DNA of 64,000 nucleotides from Adiantum capillus-veneris (GCA_014529385.2 CM043964.1:137649029-137713028); one strand, 5' to 3'. Numbered from the stretch's first letter, positions 21,201 through 33,264 are shown. Numbers and translations: made by a program. Notes: generated from the letters alone by a model not told the origin.

Positions 21201-22940
21201 TTTGGATTAATATTGTTTGGAGTATATGGTTCAAAAATCAAGTTATATTATTCAACTCCAAATAAACTTCCAGCATCGCTTATCAATTTGATTCTAAATA
21301 CCAAGCACTTGATGAATTGATCTGGATAAGGGCAACCAAGGTTTTCAGAATTCAAATGATTTGTAACATAGCAGACACAAGTTCTAGCAACTAGACAATC
21401 TAAAGGCTTAGCATGGTATTCAGAAAGCATCTAAAGGAATTAGACAGAGCCATACTCTTAGCTATAAGCTGGCGGTGCAATGAGTGCCAAATTTATTGGG
21501 GAGGTAAAATTGTAATCATTAAAATGATCAACCAATGCATGTTTGCCATGGCAATAAGGAATACTCTTTTCTTGAGGCAAGGAAAAAGTGTTATCTTGAA
21601 TCTTGATGGCTTAAATTAAAACTATTGTGCAATGCATTAGCGGCTTAAATTCATTATCCTCACAACCTCTACAACCACACAACCTTTCTACACTACATTT
21701 TCTACCCAAGAGCTTATACTTGCTTCAACAACCACCCAAGAGATCACGCCCGTTGTCACCTTGCTTCCAAATTCAATTAGTTTAAGCTAGTCCTCATCTT
21801 TTGTGCCCATGCGGTGATTCTTGTCCAACTCACCCGATTGCTCGATGCGACGATGCTCACTCGCATCCTGCTGCAGACGTGCACAACCCTCATCATCCTC
21901 AATACCACCTATCATAGGCAGAGCTTCGCTACTAGCAACTATTTTGGCACTATGCATTGATCTCATTCTCGTTGTCACCATCTATGCTCAGTCTCAAATG
22001 CCCATTGCTCTATGCTCCCTACCCTTCCTCAAGTTTGTACACATGCGTGCAGTCCCTTGCTTCACATGCAGTTGTGGCTCAATGCTGCAACCGACCTGCC
22101 ATGAACACTCAAAAAAATTTCCGACCTTCCCTACCAACATGTAGCCTTGCCATCAACATTACGTACTTAGCAATCGGCAATGTGGTACTATAGCTTTTGA
22201 GTCTTCTCTACTGCTCCTCGACATCAATCTTCAAACTACTACCACATCATCATCGTGCAAGCCCCGCCATCCTATCAACACACACACTACTATTGTCGAA
22301 GCTCAACACACACAAGCACCTACAACCTCGCTTTAGAGTGCCACATGCTTGATAGCATCGCCTCATTTGTAACCTGTCTTCTCCACTCGCCATGACCTTC
22401 TGAACCCATGTCTGCAAAACTTTTAATAGTAGCACAATATCTGTTGACTTCTAATTTTCCATTCTTGCGAGGTTTGGGCGATTGATAATTTGTATACATG
22501 GGCTTTGGGATCAATTTTCAACACAAAATACAAGTATATAACTATCGTTCCATTAGAGCATATTGGATGGTGATTTACTTCACTGACTTGAATCGAACCA
22601 TTCCTTATTAAGCAATCATGGCAAACTAGTTTTACACATTCACACCAATTCACACATTAACTACTACTAGTATTGCCGGCAACCTTCGTTGCCTCTCTCT
22701 CTTTCTTTGCGCGCATACTTCTCTCTCTCGCTTTCTCTGTGTGTGTGTGTGTGTGTGTGAGAGCACGTTGAGCGCTAGGCTGCAAGGCACACTACTGCTG
22801 AAGTTGGGCGGATGAAGGAGCTCTCGCCACGACCTGCGATGGTGCTATGTGGATTTTCTTTCAACAACCCCTAACTAACAATATCATTGTGAATTCATTT
22901 TCCCCCCTTTTATAATAGTATAGATGAAAAGCTAATCAAG
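21201..22940. other. No supported gene; includes a GT microsatellite
   Basis: Unclassified sequence. A minus-strand frame of 64 codons (21787-21981) starts MVTTRMRS, like some gypsy gag starts, but nothing supports it further. A CT/GT low-complexity stretch lies at 22694-22760, including a (GT)n run at about 22738-22759. The promoter of the CCCH gene should lie toward the right end. I see no convincing TATA box. Confidence 0.5.
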
Positions 22941-22978
22941 AAGTCATGGTAAAAAGCCATCAGGGCAAGCAAATAAAC

Positions 22979-22979
22979 A

Positions 22980-23020
<41 letters not shown>

Positions 23021-23060
23021 TTCTTCTTTAGCTCCCCTCTCTCTCTCTCTCTCTCTCTCA
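22979..23060 (+). repeat. (CT)n pyrimidine tracts in the CCCH gene leader
   Basis: Two runs of CT dinucleotides (about 22982-23017 and 23038-23060) separated by CTTCCTTCTTCTTTAGCTCC. Pyrimidine-rich patches are common near plant transcription start sites and 5' leaders, so this may mark the transcription start of the gene at 23108-26462. Confidence 0.7.
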
Positions 23061-23107
23061 GCTCGTCTCTCGGCTCTTCATTGGTTTCGATACGCATACG
23101 GAGCGCC

Positions 23108-23272
23108 ATGGCTGCTCTCAATCGCACGCCGGGCAAAATTCGGGAAGCTATTACGTTTGCTCTCCCTCTCACACTCTTGGTCACTGTCGTCTACGCTTTC
23201 ATACCTCCTAAGCAAGACGCGCCAAAGCTCCCTCCTTCAGAGAAGCCCACTGAAAGCTCCACAGCTCGTTAA
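23108..23272 (+). CDS. Small 54-aa membrane-type ORF upstream of the CCCH gene
   Basis: The ATG at 23108 lies in a good plant context (GCGCCATGGC). The product has a basic N-terminus (NRTPGKIR), one hydrophobic span of about 20 residues (about 15-32, ITFALPLTLLVTVVYAFI) and a Pro/Lys-rich tail (PPKQDAPKLPPSEKP), consistent with a single-pass membrane microprotein. It ends 122 bases before the CCCH ATG on the same strand, so it may be an upstream ORF in that transcript or a separate tiny gene. A possible 5' UTR intron (GT at 23291, AG near 23354) would lie between the two. I do not recognise a family. Composition is GC-richer than the surroundings, which favours real coding. Confidence 0.5.
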   Translation: MAALNRTPGKIREAITFALPLTLLVTVVYAFIPPKQDAPKLPPSEKPTESSTAR

Positions 23273-23394
23273 AACCCTCGATTGCACGCTTGTAAGCGCT
23301 CACTCCTCAGTGGGCAACTGCTTGGTCTTTGCACTCTTTTGTTGCTTATGTGCAGAGCAGCCGGGGCAGTGTTTGATGATATGTGGACTGCATC

Positions 23395-26300
23395 ATGGAT
23401 GAGGAAGCTCTCAAACGCAACACAGACTGCGTGTATTTCCTTGCGTCCCCTTTGACGTGCAAAAAGGTATCACCTTGCTCTGAAAATCTTTTTTCTCACA
23501 CACACACACACACACACACACATGCACTTATACAGGATGGCGTGCACACACTCACTCATACATTATACACACCTACAGAAGAGAATGTAGGTCACGTTAT
23601 GGAAGAGCTGCAGGGATTATCAAGTACCACATTGGTTAAACCACTTAACAGTGCACCAAGCACATTTGCTCATCCCCAGAAGTGGAAACGGTCAATTGAC
23701 CGATTTATTTTTGCAAATATATATCCTTTCTGATATTCGCAAGCAGACCATCGTTAGTAATAAAAGAAGATTGCTTTCTCATGTGTAAGTGTTCTGAATT
23801 TCTTATCATACGCATCTAACATCCAGTACACTAATATTCGTATCATTGTCTTGTTGTGGGGGCACAGTCTACGTTGTCATGTTACTCTGAGGCATAGGCA
23901 GCCACATCCAATACTAGAGCATTTTCATTGCAAGTTGCTGCATGAAAGAGGAAAATACATTGCCTGTTTATCTGCATGCTGTGCACTATACACTGTTTGT
24001 AATGTTTATCAGGGGGTTAACTGTGAATTTAGGCACAGTGAGGCAGCTCGACTGCATCTACGAGAATGTTGGTATTGGCTGGGCGGCAATTGTCGGAATG
24101 CAGAGTGCCCATTTCGACACCTTGTAAGTCTCCTTCTGTCGATAGTGTAATGTGAGTCTTCATTGCAGGTTTGAATGCTGTAGGTGCACGCCATTTTGCT
24201 TCTTTGCATGGTGGCTCTTTATTTAAACTAAGCTCTCCATTATGCTGATGTATTTTATGTGTACTGAAACAATTTTCTCTCTCTATCTCTCTCTCTCTCT
24301 TGTTTGTTTCAAAGCAAAGTGCACATCCTGTAAATCTCCTGTTGATAAGTGTAAGTCTCCATTGCAGGTTTGAATGCTTTTTCCAGGATTTCATCTCACT
24401 TTGTATGTTGTGTTTTTGTGTTACGATGAGCTCCCTGTGAAGTCGATGTGTTTCAGGCAACAGCCTTCTTACTTGTTTGTTTCTGTATGAAAGATTTTTG
24501 ATATTGGTTACCATTGCAATCTGCATTCCTCAAGTGCTTTTTCTTTTCTGCCACTACACTACAGTACACAGTTGCTCTTTATGATGGCTGCGTTTGATGT
24601 ATGTGTAGGTACAGTAGATTCGTCCATTGTTATTATGCATTTTGTACAGAGTACATCTGAAACCTTAAAAGGAGAAAAGTTGAGGGCTTGTGAAAGGCAT
24701 GTATCCTGGATTGTCCGTTATGGGGATTGTAGTTGTTTGCTTTTTTTGAACACACGAGCCCTACTTTTAGGAATATCATGTGATGCACAGTCTAGATTTC
24801 CAAAACACATGATATCTTTGACATACTTAGTTTTGTGTGAGTATAATCTGTGTCAGTTCTTGTGTTTTTCTCTACTCTTGTTGAATTCCGTAAGTAGTGT
24901 GCTAAGCTATATTATGAATGTTGCATTGTTATTGATAATTTTACACAATCTTGTAGCCCTTAGATGGACGACCAGCATCAGCATTAGCTTCAGCTTCTGC
25001 ATCTTATGTACCATCCAAAGCGACAGCAGCACCAGCCACCTCAACATTAATGTCATTGCTGCCAGAGAAGAAGTTGAAAACTCCTTGTCACTATTTTTCT
25101 CAAGGATATTGTTCCAGAGGAAATAGATGTGCGTTCTACCATGGTTCTTTGTCATCAAAGGGTGCCCAAACAGATGCTGCTCAGAAACTGCCTGGAATAT
25201 CAGCTTGTAAAGGGCCAGAAACTAACGACACTTCCTCCATTAAGAATGGTACAACCATTCAGACAACTATGATGCCTTCTTATGCTTTTGTTCCAACTCA
25301 AAAGAGGTGTTGTATTGACCCCCCACCTGAGAGTTTACAAAAATGCCCAACTGTATCTTTGACGAGTTTGAATGGAGAAACCCCAATTATCAAGATGTCC
25401 AGGCCCTCTGTACGCCCGAAAATACAATCTAATTTACCTAGTTCTCATGGTAAAAGCAAGGATGAGCAGCATTGTCAGGACCCTACGTGTACAGGTGTCG
25501 AGCATGTGATTGAGACGGTCAAATCTGCTGAAACAAAGCAATTTTCACAAGGGAAACAAGGAACTTGGAGGGAAAGGTTGTTGAAGGATGAACCTGATGA
25601 CCTATTTTACAGTAAAGACAATGGGTACTTACCTCCTCATTTCATTATGACCTCTTTCTCTCCGAAAAGGACAGCTTGCTATCAGGATGCACATGATTTT
25701 GAGTGGGAGGGCCCAGAAATGTGTGACAACATGCCCCTGTCACCAGATGTGGAGTCCTATGAGTGGCCTCCACAGGTTCATACAAATCATTGTCAGCAAA
25801 GATTTTCGAACTTGAGGAGATGTGATTATCTTGCTAGAGACAGATATAGAATTTACAATCTTCGTGACCATTTGCCTAAACAAAGGATTTCTTATCAAGG
25901 CCAGTTCTCAGGCTTTGGTTGTCATGTTGGATCTTTTGAAGACCATTGGCGTACTGATGAGAGGAATTGGATTGATAGTGCAGAGTCAGCTCTCAGTGAT
26001 AATGAGAAAGAAACTTCTTTGCTAAATTTCAAAGGAGCAATCTTCGGAAAAATTCAACCACCAGTGTATGATTATGGGTGGGATGCAGAAAAGGTGAATG
26101 CCGAAATCTCTTCAGTGAGTTTGGATCCGATGTGTTTGACAAGACATGGCCCTAGAAGTGAGCCTTATCACTATGAAGATGAATGGTATAATTGCAGAAA
26201 GACCAGATGCCACCTGGGATCGGGTCGAGGTAGGCCATTGTGGACTCGGCCAGGGACTTCAGTGAATGTAGTTGGTTGTTTCCAAACTGAGGGGGAGACC

Positions 26301-26462
26301 CATTCTGGCTTGTTCGCAAATTACGTGGCTCGCCCAACCATAAAGAGTCAAATTATTTCTGCTTCAGGCTATGACTGGGGTCAAGTCAATGAAGCGCTGA
26401 ACGATTTTGAGGTGCCCAAACTCTCGACTGTTCTGTTGCAGAAAAAGCCGAGGGTGATATAG
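23395..26462 (+). CDS. CCCH zinc-finger protein, AtC3H17-like, three exons
   Basis: Exons: 23395-23466, 24013-24123 and 24957-26462, all phase 0 with GT..AG introns (the second intron opens GTAAGT). The product is about 562 aa. Residues about 1-61 (MDEEALKRNTDCVYFLASPL..) hold two CCCH fingers: C-x9-C-x5-C-x3-H, then C-x7-C-x4-C-x3-H (CWYWLGGNCRNAECPFRH). After an Ala/Ser linker comes a third, CHYFSQGYCSRGNRCAFYH (C-x7-C-x5-C-x3-H). The rest is low in known domains. The C-terminus has NDFEVPKLSTVLLQKKPR, like the DFEGPKPLS..LK tail of plant C3H17/C3H65-type proteins. Such proteins are nuclear and RNA- or DNA-binding. Start chosen because LKRNTDCVYFLASPLTCKKG is the conserved family start. Intact, unlike nearly everything around it. 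Confidence 0.9.
23496..23521 (+). repeat. (CA)n microsatellite in CCCH intron 1
   Basis: A short run of CA repeats directly follows TTTTTTCTCA in the first intron. No gene effect is apparent. Confidence 0.8.
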
Positions 26463-28386
26463 GACAGGGAGAGGCTTCTTTGGAGCAGGAATGTCTCACA
26501 CAGAGAGAGAATAATTGCACAAGATTTTCTACATTTGTATCTTTGTGCGGGCATGAGAGTGAATAAGAGAGGGAAGGCTCGCAAGGAGCATTAACCAGAA
26601 AGAGGAATGGTATTATGGATGGAAGTTTGCTACACTTGTTTCTTCTGCAAAAAAACACACACCTAATGAGTAAAAAAAGCAAGAAAAAATTTGCTGGAAA
26701 GGGTGCGCATGATGTTTTGTTTTGTTTCATTTTGGGGAGGAGGCAGATTTATGACTGAAGTTTGTGGAGGGCTTCAGGGTGTGCCTTAATAGCGTTTTTA
26801 GTTTATATCAGGTTAAGAACAGGTGCAGCTCCTCAAGAGTCTTTCCTCTTCCAGTTTGCGAGCACATTAACTTGTTAGCACCCTTGCCATATGCTGGCCT
26901 CTTGGTCTTGAGTACATCATTTTGTTGGAACTTTTCCTAACTTGATGCTTATTTGAGAAATGGCTTTGTCGGTCTTGAAGGGTCTCCCTTGTTGATTCTA
27001 GGACTCTGTGGGTGCTGCTTGAAATGGTATGTACCCTGTTTATTGCTTGCCACCTCAAGGCCATGGGTTTACAAATCTAGTGCTTCTCCCAATCTGTTTG
27101 GGGGGATTCTCATTTTTGAAGGAGGGAATAGAGTTGTTAGGTGCAGTGCCATCAACTAACTTTGAAGCTTTTTGACTGAGGTGGAGGTTGTGATATGAAA
27201 AGAAAGAAAATGTTTTGGGTATAGAAAATGTTTTAGAAAGTGACAGCCTCCAATCATGCAAGTTGTTGCCAACAAGAGACTAATATGGGGCTAAATGTAA
27301 ACCTAAATTAGGGTCATGCTCTAAAGTCATGCTATTCTTGCCAACAAGCGATTCATATTGGGCTAAATGTAGTTCTAAAAAAGGGACACAGTCTTCAGTC
27401 AATTAATTGTTGCCAATCGAAGATTTGTATGGGGCTACATAACTACTCCACATCCACACCCTCGATGTATCCATGGAGAGATTCATCAAGTATTCACAAG
27501 CTTCTTCCAGTTTTGCTATCTCCTCCTTGCTAATATGTTGCTAGGCTCATGATCTTTCAAATCTCTCAAAGGAGAACTACCTATCTAAACTTGGCATGTG
27601 CTATATGTACCATAAGATGGAGTAGCACATTCATGGTGATGTGACTTTCCCCACCTTGTCATCGTAAAGTTTTGCTACATGCTTTTTGAGCATGTCAAAA
27701 AGTGAGACTATAACATTTGTGCTCCATTTTTAAAAAGGAAACATAAGCAATAAAATTCCTTTGTGGCTCAACTAAATTGACTTTCTCTCTCGATGTTGTT
27801 GGCACTCAGACACGAGTTACACCAATCAGTATATATGTTCCCTAGCTTGGGTCATCATGAACTTGTTCGTATAGCACGATGAATGACTTGCTCTCCACCA
27901 TGATGTCAAATTATTCTTGAATGCATCCGATTCACAACTATTTCTACTTTTTCCATGACCAACTTTGCTACTAAGGACAAAAGATTCTCCCTAGAGATAT
28001 GTTTGGCCTTGCCTTCATGGTGAGCTTCCCTTCTCAACTTTGGATGTTTTTCTACAAGTCCTTGTAATAAGGGAGTTGTCAACCAACCACATATAAAGCT
28101 TGTTGCACTTGAAGACTTGCTATCGCATGGCATTGTAGCTTGCCAATAGCCAATGCCTATGCTATGATTGTATTGGACACATAAACAATTGAGGATACAT
28201 AAAAAGAAAACTCTTACCTTTTCACATTAGCATCTAGGCCACTTTGTGATACCATAGGTGAAAAGATTGTGTCAATTTGCATTTCTTTGGATTGAGTTGC
28301 CAAACTTCTCAACTTTTCCTTGTGAGACTATGTCCTTATTCTAGTAAGCTTGAAGCATAGCCACTTTTGGAAAATGAATATGCAAT
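26463..28386. other. 3' flank of the CCCH gene; no other gene supported
   Basis: The first several hundred bases probably contain the 3' UTR. No canonical AATAAA was picked out by eye (a GAATAAG variant lies near 26562). A minus-strand frame at 27906-28133 is Lys/His-rich but shows no motif. Confidence 0.5.
27263..27450 (+). repeat. Three imperfect tandem copies of a ~72-bp unit
   Basis: TTGTTGCCAACAAGAGAC...ATGGGGCTAAATGTA starts near 27263, 27334 and 27406, with the pattern TTGCCAA-x-GGGCTA kept and the rest diverged. Confidence 0.75.
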
Positions 28387-28746
28387 GGGTAAAAGCCCCT
28401 ACTTAAGGACACTGAAATCATGCGGGCAATTGCTGGAGCGACACTCTGACGACATTAACTGGTAGATGCGCAAAAGATGCAGCCGATCATCCTCTTCCTT
28501 GCAAGCTAGGCGGTTTCGCTTGCGGTGGAGAATGGAGGTATTGCAATAGCAGTTCACATTTCTCGATGTAAAACAGGGGAGATAATTAATTTAGTACACA
28601 CCCGAGTCAGGTACAGGACAGCTGCGCACTGGGTTTGATCCAGCCTCCCTGCCAATAGGAATGCTTCAGCTCGGATTTCCGTGTCCACTAATTGGGGGTG
28701 GTAAGTTTTATGACAGGAGCATGTCCGCTTATGGGGGCTTTTACCC
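28387..28746. mobile_element. MITE-like element with terminal inverted repeats
   Basis: The left end GGGTAAAAGCCCC is matched perfectly by the reverse complement of the right end (28734-28746). A further dozen bases match imperfectly (TACTTAAGGACA versus CATAAGCGGACA). The 360-bp interior has no ORF. It contains GGGTTTGATCC near 28638, resembling a Pol III B box, although no A box or tRNA fold is apparent. No clean target-site duplication was found (left flank TGCAAT, right flank TACATC), so superfamily is undetermined. Confidence 0.6.
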
Positions 28747-28824
28747 TACATCAGATTAAATCAAAATTTTTTCCAAGCATAATGCTCCTATTATATCATT
28801 AAAGTGGCCTTTAACATATCCTTA

Positions 28825-29376
28825 TGTATAATTGGCACTGGAAGCAACCAAAGAATCATAGTCTGCACCTTACTTTCTAACTTTTTTTCAAAGCCTAATG
28901 CTCCTATGGTATCATTAAAGTGGCCTTTAACATATCCTTATGTATGGATATTGAAATGGGAGTGAGTGATGATGTCTCCCGCAACTCTTGTTTACATTGT
29001 GCAATGCCACCAGCCAATGCTTGCCTTCAATGATGGCTTATGCCTTCTCATCCACGTGTATCACGCACATCCCATCAGGGCGGTTGAAATTTTGGATTCA
29101 AATGCAAGAATAGATCAAAAGGTATGCAAGAATAGATCAAAAGGTAGGACTAACAAAATCTAAATAGTGGATGTGCCTTTTTCTCCCAGTCTTGTTGCTA
29201 TCAATCTTTCTTCAGAACTTTCTCTTTCCAATTTTTCCTCTTTCTCTTAAATTTCAATCCCTTTCCCCTGTCTACATGACCTTTGGGCTCTTAAAATTTT
29301 CACTCTTGGCTTACCAAGATGATTCTTTCGGTAGACATAAGTGGTTGATGGGTTATTATTAGGTATGAATAGATAG

Positions 29377-29416
<40 letters not shown>

Positions 29417-29440
29417 CCCAGTACCGATGCATCAAATGCT
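28825..29440 (+). repeat. Long direct repeat, copy A
   Basis: Matches 32068-32660 with scattered substitutions over about 600 bp, ending in the same AGATAGCC + (CT)n(CA)n junction. The two copies are 3.24 kb apart, close to the 3.26 kb between the promoter-like leaders at 29997 and 33271, so they belong to one larger tandem unit. A 20-bp segment (near 29102-29143) is duplicated locally only in copy A. Confidence 0.85.
29396..29418 (+). repeat. (CT)n(CA)n microsatellite
   Basis: A short CT run passes into CA repeats at the end of long repeat copy A. At the homologous position in copy B (32618-32835) the array is several times longer. Confidence 0.8.
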
Positions 29441-29989
29441 CTATATGAATAGATATACCTCTTCACTATGTACCGCCAGCCTAATAGAAATATAGATATT
29501 GTACCATGTCTGGTACTGCCTTTTCTTTTTACAACCCCCCCCCCCCCAATGAGACGCGGGCTTTCCTATATCACCTTGAGGGATCGTTTTCTTAACCTCT
29601 CTTTGCATCTCAAGTTTTTTTGTAGACTATCATAAGCCTTTACCCTTCATAGGGTGCCTAACTATGGGACACCACCCCAAATGGGGTGACCGGCTCTCAC
29701 TTTCGTTTTCTATAACACCGTATTAGGTGACTTGATGGCGGGGTTACATGCGTAGTAAGTGCATCACGCTTGGTCATCTTACCCTCTCTACCGCACAACT
29801 ATGTTATCACGCTCTCTCTGCACCTGCATGCGGTATGATGATCCCCCATCTCTCCCACTCTTTCCCCTATGTGGGTTGCCATGGCGGCTGCCATTTCTAG
29901 TCACAGGGGCCTTGGGAGTCGAGCATAAGGATGAGCAGATCGTGAAGGAATCCTACATGCTAGCCCTCCTCATCACTTCCTCCACTGGT

Positions 29990-30150
29990 GGAATACTATA
30001 TAAATGAGTTGAGGTTGGCTCTGTGCCCCTCACTTAGCCTTGTCTTTGCGTATTGTGTGTGTATGTGAAAGAGAGAATTGAGGGCATTTTGGTGGCCTGC
30101 CTACTGTTTGCCTATGGAGCTGGTGGAAAAAGATGGTGCGAGGGCATTTT
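29990..30150 (+). promoter_or_regulatory. Unit A: core promoter, leader and ATG
   Basis: TATATAAA at 29997-30004. The leader contains GTTGAGG...TGCCCCTCACTTAGCC and TGTGTATGTGAAAGAGAG, and the ATG is at 30114 (117 bases from TATA), opening MELVEKDG. It aligns with units B, C and D. Unlike them, the codons after the ATG run into a duplicated GAGGGCATTTTGGTGGCCTGC segment (30079 and 30140), and no GT donor follows at the same spot. Confidence 0.6.
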
Positions 30151-30245
30151 GGTGGCCTGCTACCTATGTCTTTACTGGTTTTATAACTCCTTTATTTCTA
30201 TTGCACCGGATGTTTTTAGTACACTCTGCAATGTAATAAAAACAA

Positions 30246-30650
30246 AGGATTGGGCATTGTTTTAAGTTGAAAAGTTGTAAGATGGACATAGATAACAACT
30301 GATAAAGTCTGTTGACACCTATAATACACATTCAAGGCTAACATATCTGTTGTATGAATGGATGCATATGAGGACTCTATCCTTTCTTGGAAATTTTTTT
30401 GGCTAAAGCAAATGTCCGTCCTTGATATACCAGTTTCATGCCACTTCATGGAACAAACAATTTAGATTCACCATTGTACCTTTACACTAGGATGAGACCT
30501 CATTCTTATAGCATTGTACAAAATTCATTCTAAGAATGAATTGTTTTTGTGCTTATCATTGTCACTTGTCTCAAGCCAGCTGTCCTTTGAACTTAAATTT
30601 TCATTTATGTTTTGATTATTTAAGTAAAAAAGCTACACACACGTCCCATA
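30246..30650 (+). repeat. Unit A: 3' block
   Basis: Homologous to 34712-35105 and 37592-37990 (shared GATAACAACTGATAAAGTC, ACACATTCAAGGCTAACATA, GACTCTATCCTTTCTTGG). It ends GCTACACACAC, the position where units B and C carry progressively longer CA arrays. It lies only about 150 bp past the unit A start codon versus about 1.3 kb in B and C, so unit A has an internal deletion. Confidence 0.8.
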
Positions 30651-31250
30651 CATAAGGCTTTCCTAGTTCTCTGGAAAACCGGGACATTGGCTTTAGGGAT
30701 TTGCTTGAACTATAGTGCTAAGCTGGACCCACTATCTATAATTCCTGTTTAGGTTGGCTGGTCTTAGGCGGTCCCTCTTAGACTGTAATTTTGGATACTT
30801 GCTCACGACTATCGTAGTCTTTTGACTTTGCTAGTTTAAGTGTTGCAGGTCCATCCTACGATACTAACTTGGGTTTTGTATAAACTTTCACAATTACACA
30901 CACTGTAATTTGATTGCTCGCATGAGAGTAATCTAGGACCCGGAGAAGCATGCAAGGATTTTAGAGCAAATTAGATTCTACCTGAAGAACCATCCTCCTA
31001 AAAATCCCTTGCCATAAACTAGACCTTTCCTTGCTTGAAAGGCCAAAAGCTTTGTAATTTCTTACCCTAAGTAATTTCTTGCTAACTAGCCATTTTGTCT
31101 ATTGCAGACCGTTGCTCTTTCTCAAGGCTTGTAAATAACTTCTGAACCTCTCTCTGTGGCAACCTCCCTTGTCCTCATATGTATTATCATCTTGGATGCT
31201 TCTCAACTTATTTATGAATTGGCCTTAGCTACATATAATAGTCTTCTATC

Positions 31251-32076
31251 TTGCACATGCTTTCTTTTAATGATTGGATCAAAATCTTGGCAACTTTAGA
31301 CAAGGACACCAAGGATGGGGTAGCTATGATTGCCCAGTACATTGTCCAACTACCCATACTTTCTTTACAATACCACCAAGAGTTGGCTCAGTTCTCTTCA
31401 TCAAGGGCAAAGTTATCTAACTCTCTCAAGAAGTTATGTGGCCTCAACCCAACTTTCATTAGTGCCCTCACTACTCCTGCTATCCCTTAAACGGGGGGCA
31501 TCTTTTGTAGGGATAGTGCTTCTTTGAAAGCCGTTAAGAAATTTCAAAACAACCTCTACTCCCTCAACGACTCTAACCTTGTAGAAATGGTGCCGAAAGT
31601 ATCTAAAGCTTTTTGTTTTCTACCAGTTAGACAAATTGAAGTTGAGTCCTTTGGTGTAGACCATCAGTTTGGGTCCTCCCCAACAAAGCCTTTTTGGCAC
31701 CAATCCTTAGCGAAACTTGGGTATATTTATCTAATCTCTCAACATCCACGGTTGGATATTGCAGACTCAGAATTTTGAAAGGAAGAAAATTCTTAGACAA
31801 AGGAGAACTCATCAAGGCTCCACTCCCTTCAACCTTAACTTTGTTGACCATATTAAGTGTTCTTCTAATGCAGGGTTATACATTCGTACAAAAGGTAACA
31901 TGCAGTTTGCTAAGAGCAATCTTGACTTCTACACTGAATCTATTTGGATTGTTTTTCGGCTCTATCTAAAATGTGCCTGCAAATTTATTGACCCCAAAGC
32001 CTCTTGTGAGCCCAACATCATGTGGTTCAACCATGCTATTTGGTATATCCTCAACCACTTGGAACCTGATGTATAA
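31251..32076 (+). pseudogene. Unidentified broken ORF of ~270 codons
   Basis: Three overlapping plus-strand frames (31251-31490, 31524-31778, 31759-32076) read as protein-like text, with one stop and about one frameshift (near 31775) between them. Text includes YIVQLPILSLQYHQEL, then KKFQNNLYSLNDSNLVEMV, VESFGVDHQFGSS and NLDFYTESIWIVFRLYLKC. Codon content is amino-acid-like instead of random, but I recognise no family and see no retroelement motif. It could be a decayed gene from the tandem unit or part of an unknown transposon. Confidence 0.35.
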
Positions 32077-32613
32077 TTGACACTGGAAGAAGCCAAAGAA
32101 TTATAGTTTGCACCTTGCTTTCTACTTTTTTTTTCCAAGTCTAATGCTCCTATGATATCATTAAAATGGCCTTTAACACATCCTTATGTATAATTGGCAG
32201 TGTAAGCAACTAAAAAATGTGATGATGCCTCCCCAAATCTTGTTTACATTGTTGGTGCCACCAGCCAATGCTTGCCTACAATGATGGCTTATGCCTTCTC
32301 ATCCACGTGTATCACCAAGTATTAGCACATCTCATCAGGGCCGTTGAAATTTTGGATTCAAATGCAATAATAGATCAAAAGGTAGGACTAACAAAATCTA
32401 AATAGTGGATGTGCCTTTTTCTCCCAATCTTGTTGCTACCAATCTTTCTTTAAAACTTTCTGTTTCCAAATTTTCCTATTTCTCTTAAATTTCCTTCCCT
32501 TTCCCCTCTCTACATGACCTTTGGGCTCTTAAAATTTTCACTTTTGGCTTACCAAGATGATTCTTTCGGTAGAGATAATGGTTAATGGGTTATTATTAGG
32601 TATGAATAGATAG

Positions 32614-32653
<40 letters not shown>

Positions 32654-32660
32654 TCTCTCT
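32068..32660 (+). repeat. Long direct repeat, copy B
   Basis: Second copy of 28825-29440. It starts at TGTATAATTGACACTGGAAG immediately after the broken ORF above. It has several small insertions and deletions relative to copy A. Confidence 0.85.
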
Positions 32661-32713
32661 CTCTCTCTCACTCACTCTCTCTCTCTCTCTTTCTCTTTCT
32701 CACTCACTCTCTC

Positions 32714-32755
<42 letters not shown>

Positions 32756-32756
32756 A

Positions 32757-32836
<80 letters not shown>
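32615..32836 (+). repeat. Compound (CT)n/(CA)n microsatellite
   Basis: About 220 bp of alternating CT and CA tracts with TTTCTCACTC interruptions, ending in a long pure CA run. Confidence 0.95.
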
Positions 32837-32839
<3 letters not shown>

Positions 32840-33264
32840 ACATCACAAGTACTTATATAGCCAACATTTAACAAAGTACAAAAAAACCGACTCTTCTCTG
32901 GGATACCTATAAACCATGATCAAACCCCTAGGCTTACTCTAACCATTGTATGGGTCGACATTACAAGAAAACGAGAAAAATCCTTTTCTTACCCCTATGG
33001 GCACCCACCCATAATACAATGCTTGAAGATCGTGGCATTTATGCCTCTTAATATTTACCCGACCTTTCACGCTCTCTCTCTCTCTCTCTCATCCCTACTA
33101 CAGCTCACCACGTACTTAGGGCAACCTTGTGCTAAATCTTACTCTCTCTCCCTCTCAACCCCCACTGTACGAACAGGGGTGGCTGTAGCTGCGTCTTGGA
33201 AACCTGCACCTACTGAGTACTGTGATCGTGGGGTTTTTACTACCTTGGGCAAGATTGAAGAACC

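Noticed and set aside
21787-21981. Minus-strand ORF starting MVTTRMRS as a gypsy gag
   Set aside because: Only the first residues resemble known gag starts; nothing upstream or downstream supports an element.
22694-23060. CT/GT-rich tracts as a CRISPR-like or regulatory array
   Set aside because: Simple dinucleotide repeats without spacers; ordinary plant microsatellites.
24029-24526. 165-codon minus-strand ORF
   Set aside because: It overlaps CCCH exon 2 and intron 2 on the opposite strand and shows no motif. The spliced plus-strand gene explains the locus.
28600-28660. tRNA gene or tRNA-derived SINE head
   Set aside because: Only a B-box-like GGGTTTGATCC is visible; no A box, cloverleaf or CCA context.
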